From contig JBHHUS010000040.1 in assembly GCA_046861615.1 (NCBI GenBank), forward strand, positions 1 through 17,351: DNA of 17,351 bases, in the 5' to 3' direction. The position numbers and the translations under genes were made by a program. Below are positions 8,599 through 16,027 of this stretch, one piece after another. Every line of letters begins with the position of its first letter. Position 1 is the first letter of the stretch. Source of the stretch: CAZNUM01 sp046861615. Lineage in GTDB: Bacteria; Fidelibacterota; Marinisomatia; Marinisomatales; TCS55. The notes beneath the pieces were generated by a model. The model had not been told where the DNA came from. It saw only the letters and a list, made by a program, of their open reading frames with translations, and did not search any database.

Positions 8599-9489
8599 AT
8601 GAAACTGAAAGTATACATTCTTTACGCCCTCCTCTGTATTATCTGGGGAACCACCTGGATCGTTTTAAAAGTAAGTCTTCAGGGAACACCGCCATTTCTG
8701 GCCATCGGGTTACGGTTCATTTTATCAGCGCTTATTTTATGGGGAGTTTTCTTCGTGAAGAAGGAAAAATTACCCACCTCCCGGACGGCCCTGAACATTT
8801 ATTTCCTCTTTGCCGCATTTAATTTCATTGCCGGGTATGCCCTCACCTATTGGTCCACCCAGTTCATTTATTCCAACCTGGGAGCGATTCTCTGGTCCGG
8901 CTTTCCCCTGGTCATCGCCTTCATGGCCCATTTCGCCCTGCCGGACGATAGACTGACCCCGCGGAAATTCATCAGCATTCTGATTGGTCTGACAGGCGCG
9001 ATCATGATCGTTTACAACGGGCAATCTCTGGGCTCCGACAAAGCCATCTATGGAATTCTAGGCACCTTGACCGCTGTAGTGGCGGCCGCCTGGCCCAACG
9101 TCTATTTGAAAAAGCACCGCCAGGTTGTAAATCCGATTCATTTGAATGTGGTTGCCCAGAGTATCGCCGGAGTAGCCCTCCTGAGCCTCTCCCTGATCGT
9201 GGAACAGGATCGTTTCATGGTAATCAATTGGTTTAATATCGGCGCGCTGTTTTATCTGGCAATTTTTGGTACCGTTATCGCCTGGCTGATCAATATCTGG
9301 CTCTTTGACCATATTTCAGTGACCCAAATCAGTTACATCACTTTTTTCCCACCCATGATTGCGGCGATTCTGGGTTGGACGATTCTGGGCGAACATCTCT
9401 CGTCTCTGGCGATTGTCGGAGCCATCCTGGTACTCACCGGAGCGATAATGATCAATTTTAAATTCCGACGACGAGTATTGGAACCCTGA
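8599..9489 (+). CDS. EamA/DMT-family inner-membrane transporter
   Basis: This is a predicted ten-helix permease of the drug/metabolite transporter superfamily, 296 residues from ATG 8599; a GTG at 8593 would add two residues. It shows two EamA repeats. The first opens with the characteristic LLCIIWGTTWIVLK and FLAIGLRFI signatures. The second (from about residue 150) ends in the typical AAILGWTILGEHL and GAILVLTGAIMI helices. Family members move amino acids, metabolites or drugs, usually outward, and the substrate cannot be assigned here. It is transcribed away from the receptor operon, and a 97-bp gap separates it from the ogt-like gene. No Shine-Dalgarno is evident. Confidence 0.93.
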   Translation: MKLKVYILYALLCIIWGTTWIVLKVSLQGTPPFLAIGLRFILSALILWGVFFVKKEKLPTSRTALNIYFLFAAFNFIAGYALTYWSTQFIYSNLGAILWSGFPLVIAFMAHFALPDDRLTPRKFISILIGLTGAIMIVYNGQSLGSDKAIYGILGTLTAVVAAAWPNVYLKKHRQVVNPIHLNVVAQSIAGVALLSLSLIVEQDRFMVINWFNIGALFYLAIFGTVIAWLINIWLFDHISVTQISYITFFPPMIAAILGWTILGEHLSSLAIVGAILVLTGAIMINFKFRRRVLEP

Positions 9490-9586
9490 TTTTTGCCCGG
9501 GATGTCAAATCATTCACCAAAAAACAAAACAGGAATATTCTGGAACAGCGTATTAAATTAATCGGTACTAAAATTCCACCGTTAAA

Positions 9587-10081
9587 ATGATTCATTACAC
9601 TACTTTTGATACACCCATCGGACCCCTGGGTCTGGCCCGGACGGAGCGCGGTCTCGCCCGGATCCTGTTTGAAGCGGAAATTCCTTTTCTGGCGGAAATT
9701 GTACACCGGAAATTCCCGTATGAACTGCTGGTGGAAAATGCCGCTGTTTTAGAACCGACAGTCAAGCAACTGCAGGAATATTTCCACGGAGAGCGGACTG
9801 TCTTTGAGCTGGAAACCGATCTGGTGGCACCGCAGTTTTACAAATCCGTACTCTTAGAGGTAGCTAAAATTCCCTACGGGAAAACAGCCTCTTACAAGGA
9901 AATCGCCAGTCGCGTGGGAAACCCCGGAGCCGTACGGGCCGTGGGGGGCGCCAACGCTCACAATCCGCTGCCGATCATCATTCCCTGCCACCGCGTCCTG
10001 GCTCACAACCGGGGATTAGGCGGTTATGGCGGTGGACTGGAGCTTAAACAGTATTTGTTGGAATTAGAGGGCATCCTTTGA
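9587..10081 (+). CDS. ogt: Methylated-DNA--[protein]-cysteine S-methyltransferase (Ogt type)
   Basis: This suicide DNA-repair protein transfers alkyl groups from O6-alkylguanine (and O4-alkylthymine) to its own cysteine. The 164-residue length fits the stand-alone Ogt/MGMT family. An N-terminal ribonuclease-like domain (about 1-75) precedes the catalytic domain. That domain has PYGKTASYKEIA (96-107), the RAVGGANAHNP helix (117-127, arginine finger R117), the active-site PCHR at 133-136 with acceptor Cys134, and a GLGGYGGG loop. All key residues are present. No Ada-type regulatory zinc domain is attached. A 34-bp gap leads to the DUF502 gene, so it may head that transcript. A Shine-Dalgarno is not obvious. 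Confidence 0.95.
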   Translation: MIHYTTFDTPIGPLGLARTERGLARILFEAEIPFLAEIVHRKFPYELLVENAAVLEPTVKQLQEYFHGERTVFELETDLVAPQFYKSVLLEVAKIPYGKTASYKEIASRVGNPGAVRAVGGANAHNPLPIIIPCHRVLAHNRGLGGYGGGLELKQYLLELEGIL

Positions 10082-10115
10082 TCCTGAACAGAAACACATT
10101 GCGGAGTCGATAATC

Positions 10116-10724
10116 ATGTGGCAATCGTTAAAACGTATTATTCTTGCCGGTTTATTTGCCGTGGTACCCATTGCCGCCACGGTATGGATCCTGCAATTAA
10201 TCTTTTCCTTCCTGGAAGGACTCACGGCGCCGATCCTAAAAGGTATGAACCTGGAAATACCCGGTTTAGGATTCCTGCTGACCCTGATTATTATCTTTTT
10301 CCTGGGTCTTTTCATCACTAATGTCCTGGGGCGGCGGTTGTTCAGCTGGGGCGAACGTATCATCCATAACATTCCCCTGGTGAATACGATTTATTCCACA
10401 GTAAAACAGGTCACCACGGCTTTTTCCGGTGCTGCGGCCCGCTCTTTCCAACAGGTCATTTTTATTCAGTATCCCCGGAAGGGATTGTGGACCATGTGTT
10501 TTGTTACCAACAAATCAAAGAATGAGAATGGCGCTGAATTTTATCATGTATTTGTACCCACAACTCCCAACCCCACCTCCGGTGTATTTACGATTGTACC
10601 GAAAGAAGATGTCATCCATGCGGACCTGACGGTGGAACAGGGTTTGAAGGCCATTATTTCCGGTGGAATCCTGGACCCCGGAGATAAGCCCATTAGCTCT
10701 TTTATTCCTAAAGAGCTAAACTAA
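10116..10724 (+). CDS. DUF502 family inner-membrane protein
   Basis: This is a 202-residue membrane protein of the uncharacterised DUF502 family (COG2928). It has two strong transmembrane helices at about residues 8-33 and 49-70. They are followed by a soluble C-terminal domain with the family signatures IPLVNTIYSTVKQV (86-99), PTTPNPTSG (148-156) and SGG (182-184). The ATG has GGAG 9 nt upstream. It sits 18 bp before the fused fatty-acid-kinase gene and is probably co-transcribed with it and plsY. That suggests, but does not show, a membrane-lipid or envelope role. The family's biochemical function is unknown. Confidence 0.9.
   Translation: MWQSLKRIILAGLFAVVPIAATVWILQLIFSFLEGLTAPILKGMNLEIPGLGFLLTLIIIFFLGLFITNVLGRRLFSWGERIIHNIPLVNTIYSTVKQVTTAFSGAAARSFQQVIFIQYPRKGLWTMCFVTNKSKNENGAEFYHVFVPTTPNPTSGVFTIVPKEDVIHADLTVEQGLKAIISGGILDPGDKPISSFIPKELN
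10693..10719 (+). other. Perfect 10-bp stem-loop at the 3' end of the DUF502 gene
   Basis: TTAGCTCTTT (10693-10702) pairs exactly with AAAGAGCTAA (10710-10719) around a 7-nt loop, just before the DUF502 stop codon and 23 bp upstream of the fakA-degV start. No T-tract follows, so it is not a classical terminator. It could be an mRNA processing or stability element, or chance within AT-rich codons. Confidence 0.4.
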
Positions 10725-10742
10725 CCCTGATCCTGCTGATCT

Positions 10743-12533
10743 ATGGCAATTGAATACCTGGATGGCATTCGTCTTTACCGGTCCATTACGGCGGGTTTGA
10801 AGCGAGTGGTTTCCCGCCAGGATTATTTAAATCATATCAACGTTTATCCCATCCCGGACAGCGACACTGGCACCAATATGGCCTGCACCCTTCTGTCCAT
10901 TGAGGACGGGATTCAGGAAAGCGTCCATTCCAATGTGCACCGCATGAGCATGGCCATTGCCGACAGCGCGCTGGATGGTGCCCGGGGGAATTCCGGCGCC
11001 ATCCTGGCCCAGTTTTTTGTTGGCTTCGCCGATGCTCTTCAGGACCTTTCCACCATTAACACGGTCCAGTTTGCCCAGGCGATTGAAAAGGCCCGGAATT
11101 ACGCCTACGAAGCCCTGGTACACCCCCAGGAGGGGACAATCCTGACGGTCATGTCCGATTGGGTCAAAAAAATTCGTCATTTCAGCGAGAAGGTTGCTGA
11201 TTTCAGATCCCTCACCGCTATTGCCCTGGAACAGGCGCAGGTGTCTCTGCAGGAAACTCCCCAGAAACTGGAAGTCCTGGCAAAAGCCGGCGTCGTGGAT
11301 GCAGGAGCGCAGGGTTTTGTGGACATGTTGGAGGGCATCCAGGACTACATCAATGACGGGACCCTCACCCCCGCCTCCTTTGCCCGATCCCTGGAACAAA
11401 CCCAGGCAGCAATCGCGGCCACGGAGAAATTCCGCTACTGCACCGAATGCATTATTACCGGCACGGCCATCCGGCACCGTCCGCTACAGGAGCGACTGAT
11501 CTCCTGCGGTAACAGTCTGGTTCTGGCGGGCACCAAGACCAAGGCCAAAGTCCACATTCACACCAATGATCCCAAGAGTGTATTTACCATTTGTCAGGAG
11601 TTCGGCCAGGTGACGGCGGAAAAGGCCGATGATATGATCCAGCAGCAACGGGATGCCCGGCAGGAAGACGGATCCATCGCCGTGATTGTGGATTCCGGTT
11701 GCGATCTGCCAGAGGACATTCTGGAAAAGCTTAACATCCACGTGATCCCGGTACGGTTGAATTTCGGCAACGCCCACTACGTGGACAAAGTCACCCTGAC
11801 CAATGAAGAATTCTGGCAGGAAGTAGCCACCAACCCGGTTCATCCCAAAACATCACAGCCGACACCGGGTGATTTCCGTCGGCAGTACCAGTTTCTTTCC
11901 ACCCATTACCAAGCAGCTGTTTCAATCCATTTACCGGCCAATTTAAGCGGCACATTGCAATCAGCCCTGGCGGCCAGTCGGATCTTGAGCGATTTCCCGA
12001 TTCAGATACTGGATTCCAGAAACGGTTCCGTCGGGATGGGCCTGATTGCCATGCGAACGGCTGAAGCCATCCGCGCCGGCAAGGACCTGGATAAGGTGGC
12101 GCAAATCACTCACCAGGCAATTACCAACACTAAAATTTATATCGGATTGGATACGCTGGATTATGTAGTGAAAGGTGGCCGGGTATCGCCATCAGTGAAA
12201 AAAATTGCCGATCTTTTACGAATTAATCCCATCCTGACCTTTTCCGATGGTGGCGTTACAAGTATCGGGAAAACGTACGGGCGCCGGAAAAAGATAAATA
12301 AATTCAAATCATTCGTGGCTCAGCATTTACCCTCGGACAAACCTTTCCGGGTTGGTCTGGCCCACACCAAGGCCGTGACGGCAGCCCGGGAATGGGAAGC
12401 GGAATTAGTTGAACAACTAGGACAGGATAAGGTAATTTTAACTGAAATCGGTCCGGCGTTAGGTGTACATGCGGGCCCCGGAGCCCTGGTGGCGGCAATT
12501 CAAATACTGGAGGACGATCTTGCTGATGAATGA
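10743..12533 (+). CDS. Fused fatty acid kinase: FakA-like kinase (DhaL plus middle domain) joined to DegV/FakB-like domain
   Basis: The 596-residue chain joins two activities that are usually separate. Residues 1-200 form a DhaL-type ATP-binding domain with NVYPIPDSDTGTNM (33-46; the Asp39 and Asp41 region), ARGNSG (80-85) and VVDAGAQG (184-191). Residues about 228-305 match the FakA middle domain, including Cys233 and KVHIHTNDP with His271 and His273, positions that bind zinc in characterised FakA. From about 311 a DegV domain follows with VDSGCDLP (316-323), TSQPTPGDF (370-378), LSGTLQSA (401-408), DSRNGSVGMG (424-433), VVKGGRVS (475-482) and GPALGVHAGPGAL (570-582). DegV/FakB proteins hold the fatty acid while FakA phosphorylates it, so the product should be acyl-phosphate. 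Serine replaces the usual glycine in PDGDTG. The following gene is plsY, overlapping by 8 bp. Confidence 0.88.
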   Translation: MAIEYLDGIRLYRSITAGLKRVVSRQDYLNHINVYPIPDSDTGTNMACTLLSIEDGIQESVHSNVHRMSMAIADSALDGARGNSGAILAQFFVGFADALQDLSTINTVQFAQAIEKARNYAYEALVHPQEGTILTVMSDWVKKIRHFSEKVADFRSLTAIALEQAQVSLQETPQKLEVLAKAGVVDAGAQGFVDMLEGIQDYINDGTLTPASFARSLEQTQAAIAATEKFRYCTECIITGTAIRHRPLQERLISCGNSLVLAGTKTKAKVHIHTNDPKSVFTICQEFGQVTAEKADDMIQQQRDARQEDGSIAVIVDSGCDLPEDILEKLNIHVIPVRLNFGNAHYVDKVTLTNEEFWQEVATNPVHPKTSQPTPGDFRRQYQFLSTHYQAAVSIHLPANLSGTLQSALAASRILSDFPIQILDSRNGSVGMGLIAMRTAEAIRAGKDLDKVAQITHQAITNTKIYIGLDTLDYVVKGGRVSPSVKKIADLLRINPILTFSDGGVTSIGKTYGRRKKINKFKSFVAQHLPSDKPFRVGLAHTKAVTAAREWEAELVEQLGQDKVILTEIGPALGVHAGPGALVAAIQILEDDLADE

Positions 12534-13191
12534 ATATTTACAACTTTTCCTGCTTTTATTTCTGAGTTATCTGGCCGGGTCGTTTCCCACCAGCATCATA
12601 ATCGGTAAAATTACCCAGGGGATCGATATCCGGGAGTATGGCAGCGGCAATGCCGGCGGCACCAATACTTTCCGGGTTCTGGGCTGGAAACCGGCACTGG
12701 TGGTGGCGGCGGTAGATATTTTCAAAGGCTGGCTGGCGGCGGGCTGGTTCGCCACCCAACTCTTTCAGGGGCAACCGATCCAGGATACGGGGATTATCCA
12801 AATCTTATGCGGTTTTGCCGCCGTTCTGGGACATACCTACACTATTTTCGCCGGATTCAAAGGCGGTAAGGGTGTGGGCACATTAGCGGGAATGCTGATC
12901 ACCCTGTTCCCCATCGCCCTGCCCCTGTGTCTGATCGTGTTCGTCTTAACCCTGATGCTCACTGGATACGTCTCCCTCAGTTCGATCCTGGCCTCGGCCT
13001 CACTCCCGGTGTTTTTATTTCTACTACCACCCCTGGCGGGTGTAGCACCGGCTTCATTATCGCTGATGATTTTCAGTCTATTAATTCCCTGGTTTATTAT
13101 TTACACCCACCGCAGTAATATTGTCCGCCTACGGACCGGAGAAGAAAACCGTTTCGAAAAGGCCATGATCCTCCGGCGTAAGAAAAAATAA
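12526..13191 (+). CDS. plsY: Acyl-phosphate:glycerol-3-phosphate acyltransferase PlsY
   Basis: PlsY is an inner-membrane enzyme that transfers the acyl group of acyl-phosphate to glycerol-3-phosphate, making lysophosphatidic acid, the first step of phospholipid synthesis. The 221-residue protein has the usual multi-helix layout and all signatures: GSGNAGGTNTFR (39-50; family GSGN.G.TN..R), GHTYTIFAGFKGGKGVGT (102-119; phosphate-binding loop), GYVSLSS (147-153) and the C-terminal HRSNIVRLRTGEE. The ATG at 12526 lies inside the end of the fakA-degV gene. A GGAGG at 12509-12513 is 12 nt from this ATG but only 6 nt from an in-frame TTG at 12520, so the true start may be two codons earlier. The gene ends 6 bp from a convergent gene with no terminator between. 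Confidence 0.96.
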   Translation: MNEYLQLFLLLFLSYLAGSFPTSIIIGKITQGIDIREYGSGNAGGTNTFRVLGWKPALVVAAVDIFKGWLAAGWFATQLFQGQPIQDTGIIQILCGFAAVLGHTYTIFAGFKGGKGVGTLAGMLITLFPIALPLCLIVFVLTLMLTGYVSLSSILASASLPVFLFLLPPLAGVAPASLSLMIFSLLIPWFIIYTHRSNIVRLRTGEENRFEKAMILRRKKK

Positions 13192-13197
13192 ACCTCC

Positions 13198-13641
13198 TCA
13201 GGGATAATCTTTAAAACAGGCGGGAAAGGGGTACTCCATGGTAGTGGAATCGCCGCAATTCCAGAATTGAACTAAAGGATTCCGGTTTAGACTGAGAACT
13301 GTATCGGCCTGGATATATTGCACCTCCACTGCATCCTGATAGTGAAAGCGCCCATGGACGAAAATACTGTCGCGCTCGGGCTCAATGGAGAATACAAAAA
13401 TCCGGCTTTCACCGCTTGGAATCTGTGGCCGGTCGGAGCCTTCGTACTGCCAGAGCCAGTCACCTGATTCCAACTTAAAATTCACCTCTACAAAATCCTG
13501 GTAGTGGTCTAGGCCATTGCTCTGGTAACCGTTAAAAATAAGGATTGACCGCTCCACATTTATCGGTTCACTACAATCGTTGAACAGGACCGGGAACAGC
13601 CCGATTAGAAGATATTTCCGGTATTCCTGTACCGAATTCAT
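13198..13641 (-). CDS. Small exported protein with an internal repeat, function unknown
   Basis: I do not recognise this 147-residue protein. A hydrophobic N-terminal segment (about 9-20) precedes Cys23. The residues before that cysteine (FND) do not make a normal lipobox, so lipidation is uncertain, though export is likely. The body is beta-rich and acidic. The sequence HYQDFVEVNF (46-55) recurs as HYQDAVEVQY (100-109), which suggests two homologous beta units. Two more cysteines near the end (129 and 142) could form a disulphide. The ATG follows the upstream gene's TAA with no gap (TAAATG), so translation is probably coupled to the propeller lipoprotein, and the two may act together on the cell surface. 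Confidence 0.65.
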   Translation of the reverse strand: MNSVQEYRKYLLIGLFPVLFNDCSEPINVERSILIFNGYQSNGLDHYQDFVEVNFKLESGDWLWQYEGSDRPQIPSGESRIFVFSIEPERDSIFVHGRFHYQDAVEVQYIQADTVLSLNRNPLVQFWNCGDSTTMEYPFPACFKDYP

Positions 13642-14670
13642 TTAAAAAGCAGGTCTGACAGCAGGAGTTCGGTCCGGGCCCGGGGTGTCGGTGACCCGCC
13701 GGAATTTCCCGCTTTCCAGATAGAAGGTGTAAACGGCGGAGGGACTGTCGCCAATCCCCGCGGCAAATACAAGCACCTGCCCATCGGGTGACAGACTCAG
13801 GTCCAGGGCTTTGGCAAAATCGAAAATCAGCTCCGGGGCGCTATTACCATCGGCAGCCGCCCAATAGATATCTCCCCTTAAAATGTTAAAATAATAGAGT
13901 TTGGTTCCATCAACTGACCAGACCGGGTTGTATTCATCGGAGTTGGGTGTGGCCAGTTGAATTGAAGTCCGGGCGGCTACATCCAGAATGTAAACGTGCT
14001 CATCGGATGATTTCCGGTGGCTGGTGAAAGCAATTTTTTCGCCATCGGGGGACCAGGTGGGTTCCAGGTCCACCCGGGGATTATCGGTCAGGCGCGTCTG
14101 ATTATTCCCGTCACTGTCCATGACGTAGATCTCAGCATTCCCATCCCGGTGACTCACAAAGGCAATCCGGTTTCCGTCGGGCGACCAGGCCGGGGAAATG
14201 TCTGCCGCCGGGTCATCCGTCAACTGAGTGCTCTTCTCAGTCGGCAAATCCAGGATAAAAATATCGCCCAGGCCCAGAGAATCACTCTGGTAGGTGATTT
14301 GATTCCCATCGGGCGACCAGGCCGGCTCGGTACAGTGACGATTCCCGTGTGTCAATTGACTGAGGCTGTCAGTCACCAGATCGTATAGGAAGAGTTGCCG
14401 ATGACCGTCCCGGTTGGAAATAAACAGCAGGCGTTGACCATCCGGCGACCACTGTGGTTGTTCATCCCGGGCGGGATCGGTAGTGACTGAAAGTAGGTTT
14501 TCGCCGTCGGAATCGATGAGAAAAATATCTGCGGCCTGACCGTTAGTCTGGGAAGCGAATGCAATTTGAAAGACCGGGAATATTTGTTGTTCAGGCTGAT
14601 CCTGGCAACCCGCCAGCAGCAAGGCGAAGATTAAAACGGAGCATTTAATTAAATTTGGAACGACCTTCAT
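13642..14670 (-). CDS. WSPDG-repeat (PD40/TolB-like) beta-propeller lipoprotein
   Basis: This is a 342-residue predicted lipoprotein. The signal peptide ends in the clear lipobox LLAGC with Cys22. Six propeller repeats are visible by their turn motifs: WSPDG at residues 74-78, 118-122, 162-166 and 206-210, WSVDG at 251-255 and LSPDG at 293-297, spaced 42-45 residues apart. Repeats carry the IYVMDSDG-type strand and QLTDDPA-type loop seen in TolB and PD40 proteins. It lacks the N-terminal domain of true TolB and has a lipid anchor, so it is a TolB-like paralogue, probably a protein-binding scaffold. It lies between an Omp85 barrel gene (51-bp gap) and a small exported protein (0-bp gap). Confidence 0.88.
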   Translation of the reverse strand: MKVVPNLIKCSVLIFALLLAGCQDQPEQQIFPVFQIAFASQTNGQAADIFLIDSDGENLLSVTTDPARDEQPQWSPDGQRLLFISNRDGHRQLFLYDLVTDSLSQLTHGNRHCTEPAWSPDGNQITYQSDSLGLGDIFILDLPTEKSTQLTDDPAADISPAWSPDGNRIAFVSHRDGNAEIYVMDSDGNNQTRLTDNPRVDLEPTWSPDGEKIAFTSHRKSSDEHVYILDVAARTSIQLATPNSDEYNPVWSVDGTKLYYFNILRGDIYWAAADGNSAPELIFDFAKALDLSLSPDGQVLVFAAGIGDSPSAVYTFYLESGKFRRVTDTPGPDRTPAVRPAF

Positions 14671-14699
14671 TTCCCCTTCCGGTAAAGTTATGGGGAAAT
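14669..14699 (-). promoter_or_regulatory. Hairpin covering the ribosome-binding site and start codon of the propeller lipoprotein gene
   Basis: On the minus-strand mRNA, ATTTCCCC (14699-14692) can pair with GGGGAAAT (14676-14669) around a 15-nt loop. The right arm includes the purine-rich Shine-Dalgarno region and the first two bases of the start codon at 14670. The pairing is exact over 8 bp. A role in limiting translation is inference. Confidence 0.4.
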
Positions 14700-14721
14700 A
14701 AATCAGAATATCAACGAAAGC

Positions 14722-15993
14722 CTAGAATTTCTGTTCAAAGGCGAAATGGAAGGATTGGTCAACTTGCGTTCCCTTCCGGAAGCCCCAACCGTAATCCAGG
14801 CGGATAATATCAAAGAAGGGATAGGGCATCTGGACGGAGATACCGGTTCCTAGAAGCGGTGATTGGTCGGTTAAACGGCTGAAATCATTGGCCGCCAGTC
14901 CGGCGTCCAGAAACCAGGCCAGGGTCACGCCGAATTCGGTATTGAAGCGGGTAACATGGCGGGGAATGACCGTTTTCCGCAATTCCACCGAAGCGGTTAA
15001 ATAGTGGTTTCCAAAGCGGTAGTTTTTGTTACCGTTGGCAAACATTGCCTGGTCTGGAAAGGACCAGCCCCGGACGGAAAAGGAACCACCGATGGATTCC
15101 TGCCAGACGGGATCCCGGTCCCCCAGGGTGATTCGGGAAGCCAGATTCAGGCCCAGAATTAAATGCCGTCCTGCGGGATTATCGTACAGCATCCGGAACA
15201 GACTGTAGGACTGACGCCAGAACAAAGTTACCGGCCGATTGCCCTTCAAATCCAGAATACTATAGAACGACTGAATAAAGTGAACACCATGGGTGGGTTC
15301 GATGTAAATGTCCCGGGTGTCGTACTGGAAACTGCCCTGGGGAGCAAAATACTGGTAATCCAGTTTTACCGAATCGTTCGCAAATACTTTTTCTTCCAGC
15401 TCAAATCCCAGGCTGGCTTTGCGGGTATAGCCGAAATACAAGCCCATATTGACTTCAAAGGAATTGGTGCGGATTTCATAGGGCAGGAATGGATGATGAT
15501 TCACATTGCGGCCGGTTTCGATGCTCAGGGAGAGATGGTCGCCCGTAATCCAGGGATCGGTGAAATTAAGGCCGTAATTACGCCGGCCGCCAAAGGTGCC
15601 GCCGCCCATGAGGGTTTCATTCCGGCCGCGGAAATTCTTCCAGATCAGGCCCACGGAGAGCGACCAGCCCGTATCCTCATCATACACCGGCATGGGACCG
15701 CCGATAAAACGACGGGATTCCACCACCTCGTACTCCAGAATGACGCTGTTATTTTCCACCGGAATGGCCCGCCAGTACACATCGGCAAAGATATACAGAT
15801 TCAATAAACGGTTCCGGTCATCCTGGGCCAGGGCGCTGTCCAGGGGGGCATTCACCGGATGTTGAATTTCCCGTTCAAGAATATAGCGTTTGGTGACTTT
15901 CACCCCTTTGAAGGTGATCTCCGAAACCAGGGGCGGCTGAGCCTGAGCTAGGGTGAGAAGCAGAAATAAGAGTGCGGTCAGGCGGCGCTTCAT
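14722..15993 (-). CDS. Omp85/BamA-superfamily outer-membrane protein with a single POTRA domain
   Basis: The 423-residue protein has a signal peptide (cleaved near residue 18, AQA). One POTRA-like domain follows (about 21-92, with VSEITFKGVKVTKRYIL), and then a surface-antigen type 16-stranded barrel. Omp85 landmarks are visible: NFTDPWI (143-149), YDTRD (224-228), the lid-loop motif SVRGW (306-310), WFLDAG (360-365), and a C-terminal Phe in FAFEQKF, the usual outer-membrane insertion signal. BamA normally has five POTRA domains and about 750-800 residues, so this is not BamA. The short form fits small Omp85 proteins involved in export or assembly of particular substrates. It lies 34 bp after a putative lipoprotein gene and 51 bp before the propeller lipoprotein gene. 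Confidence 0.88.
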   Translation of the reverse strand: MKRRLTALLFLLLTLAQAQPPLVSEITFKGVKVTKRYILEREIQHPVNAPLDSALAQDDRNRLLNLYIFADVYWRAIPVENNSVILEYEVVESRRFIGGPMPVYDEDTGWSLSVGLIWKNFRGRNETLMGGGTFGGRRNYGLNFTDPWITGDHLSLSIETGRNVNHHPFLPYEIRTNSFEVNMGLYFGYTRKASLGFELEEKVFANDSVKLDYQYFAPQGSFQYDTRDIYIEPTHGVHFIQSFYSILDLKGNRPVTLFWRQSYSLFRMLYDNPAGRHLILGLNLASRITLGDRDPVWQESIGGSFSVRGWSFPDQAMFANGNKNYRFGNHYLTASVELRKTVIPRHVTRFNTEFGVTLAWFLDAGLAANDFSRLTDQSPLLGTGISVQMPYPFFDIIRLDYGWGFRKGTQVDQSFHFAFEQKF

Positions 15994-16027
15994 GAAGGTG
16001 AAAAAGGGGTTGTGGACCGGCTAAAGT

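Noticed and set aside
10827..11477. Minus-strand open frame (216 codons) opposite the fakA-degV gene
   Set aside because: It lies wholly within the conserved DhaL and middle-domain coding region and has no start signals or family features.
13192..13197. Terminator between convergent plsY and the 147-residue gene
   Set aside because: Only 6 bp separate the stops and no hairpin with a T-tract is visible there, so termination must occur elsewhere or depend on Rho.
13720..14480. Recurring near-identical DNA blocks as a nucleotide repeat array
   Set aside because: They encode the WSPDG propeller repeats and diverge between blades; this is protein-level repetition.
15163..15807. Long plus-strand open frame (214 codons) opposite the Omp85 gene
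   Set aside because: It is antisense to a gene with clear Omp85 motifs, has no ribosome-binding site and no recognisable protein pattern.
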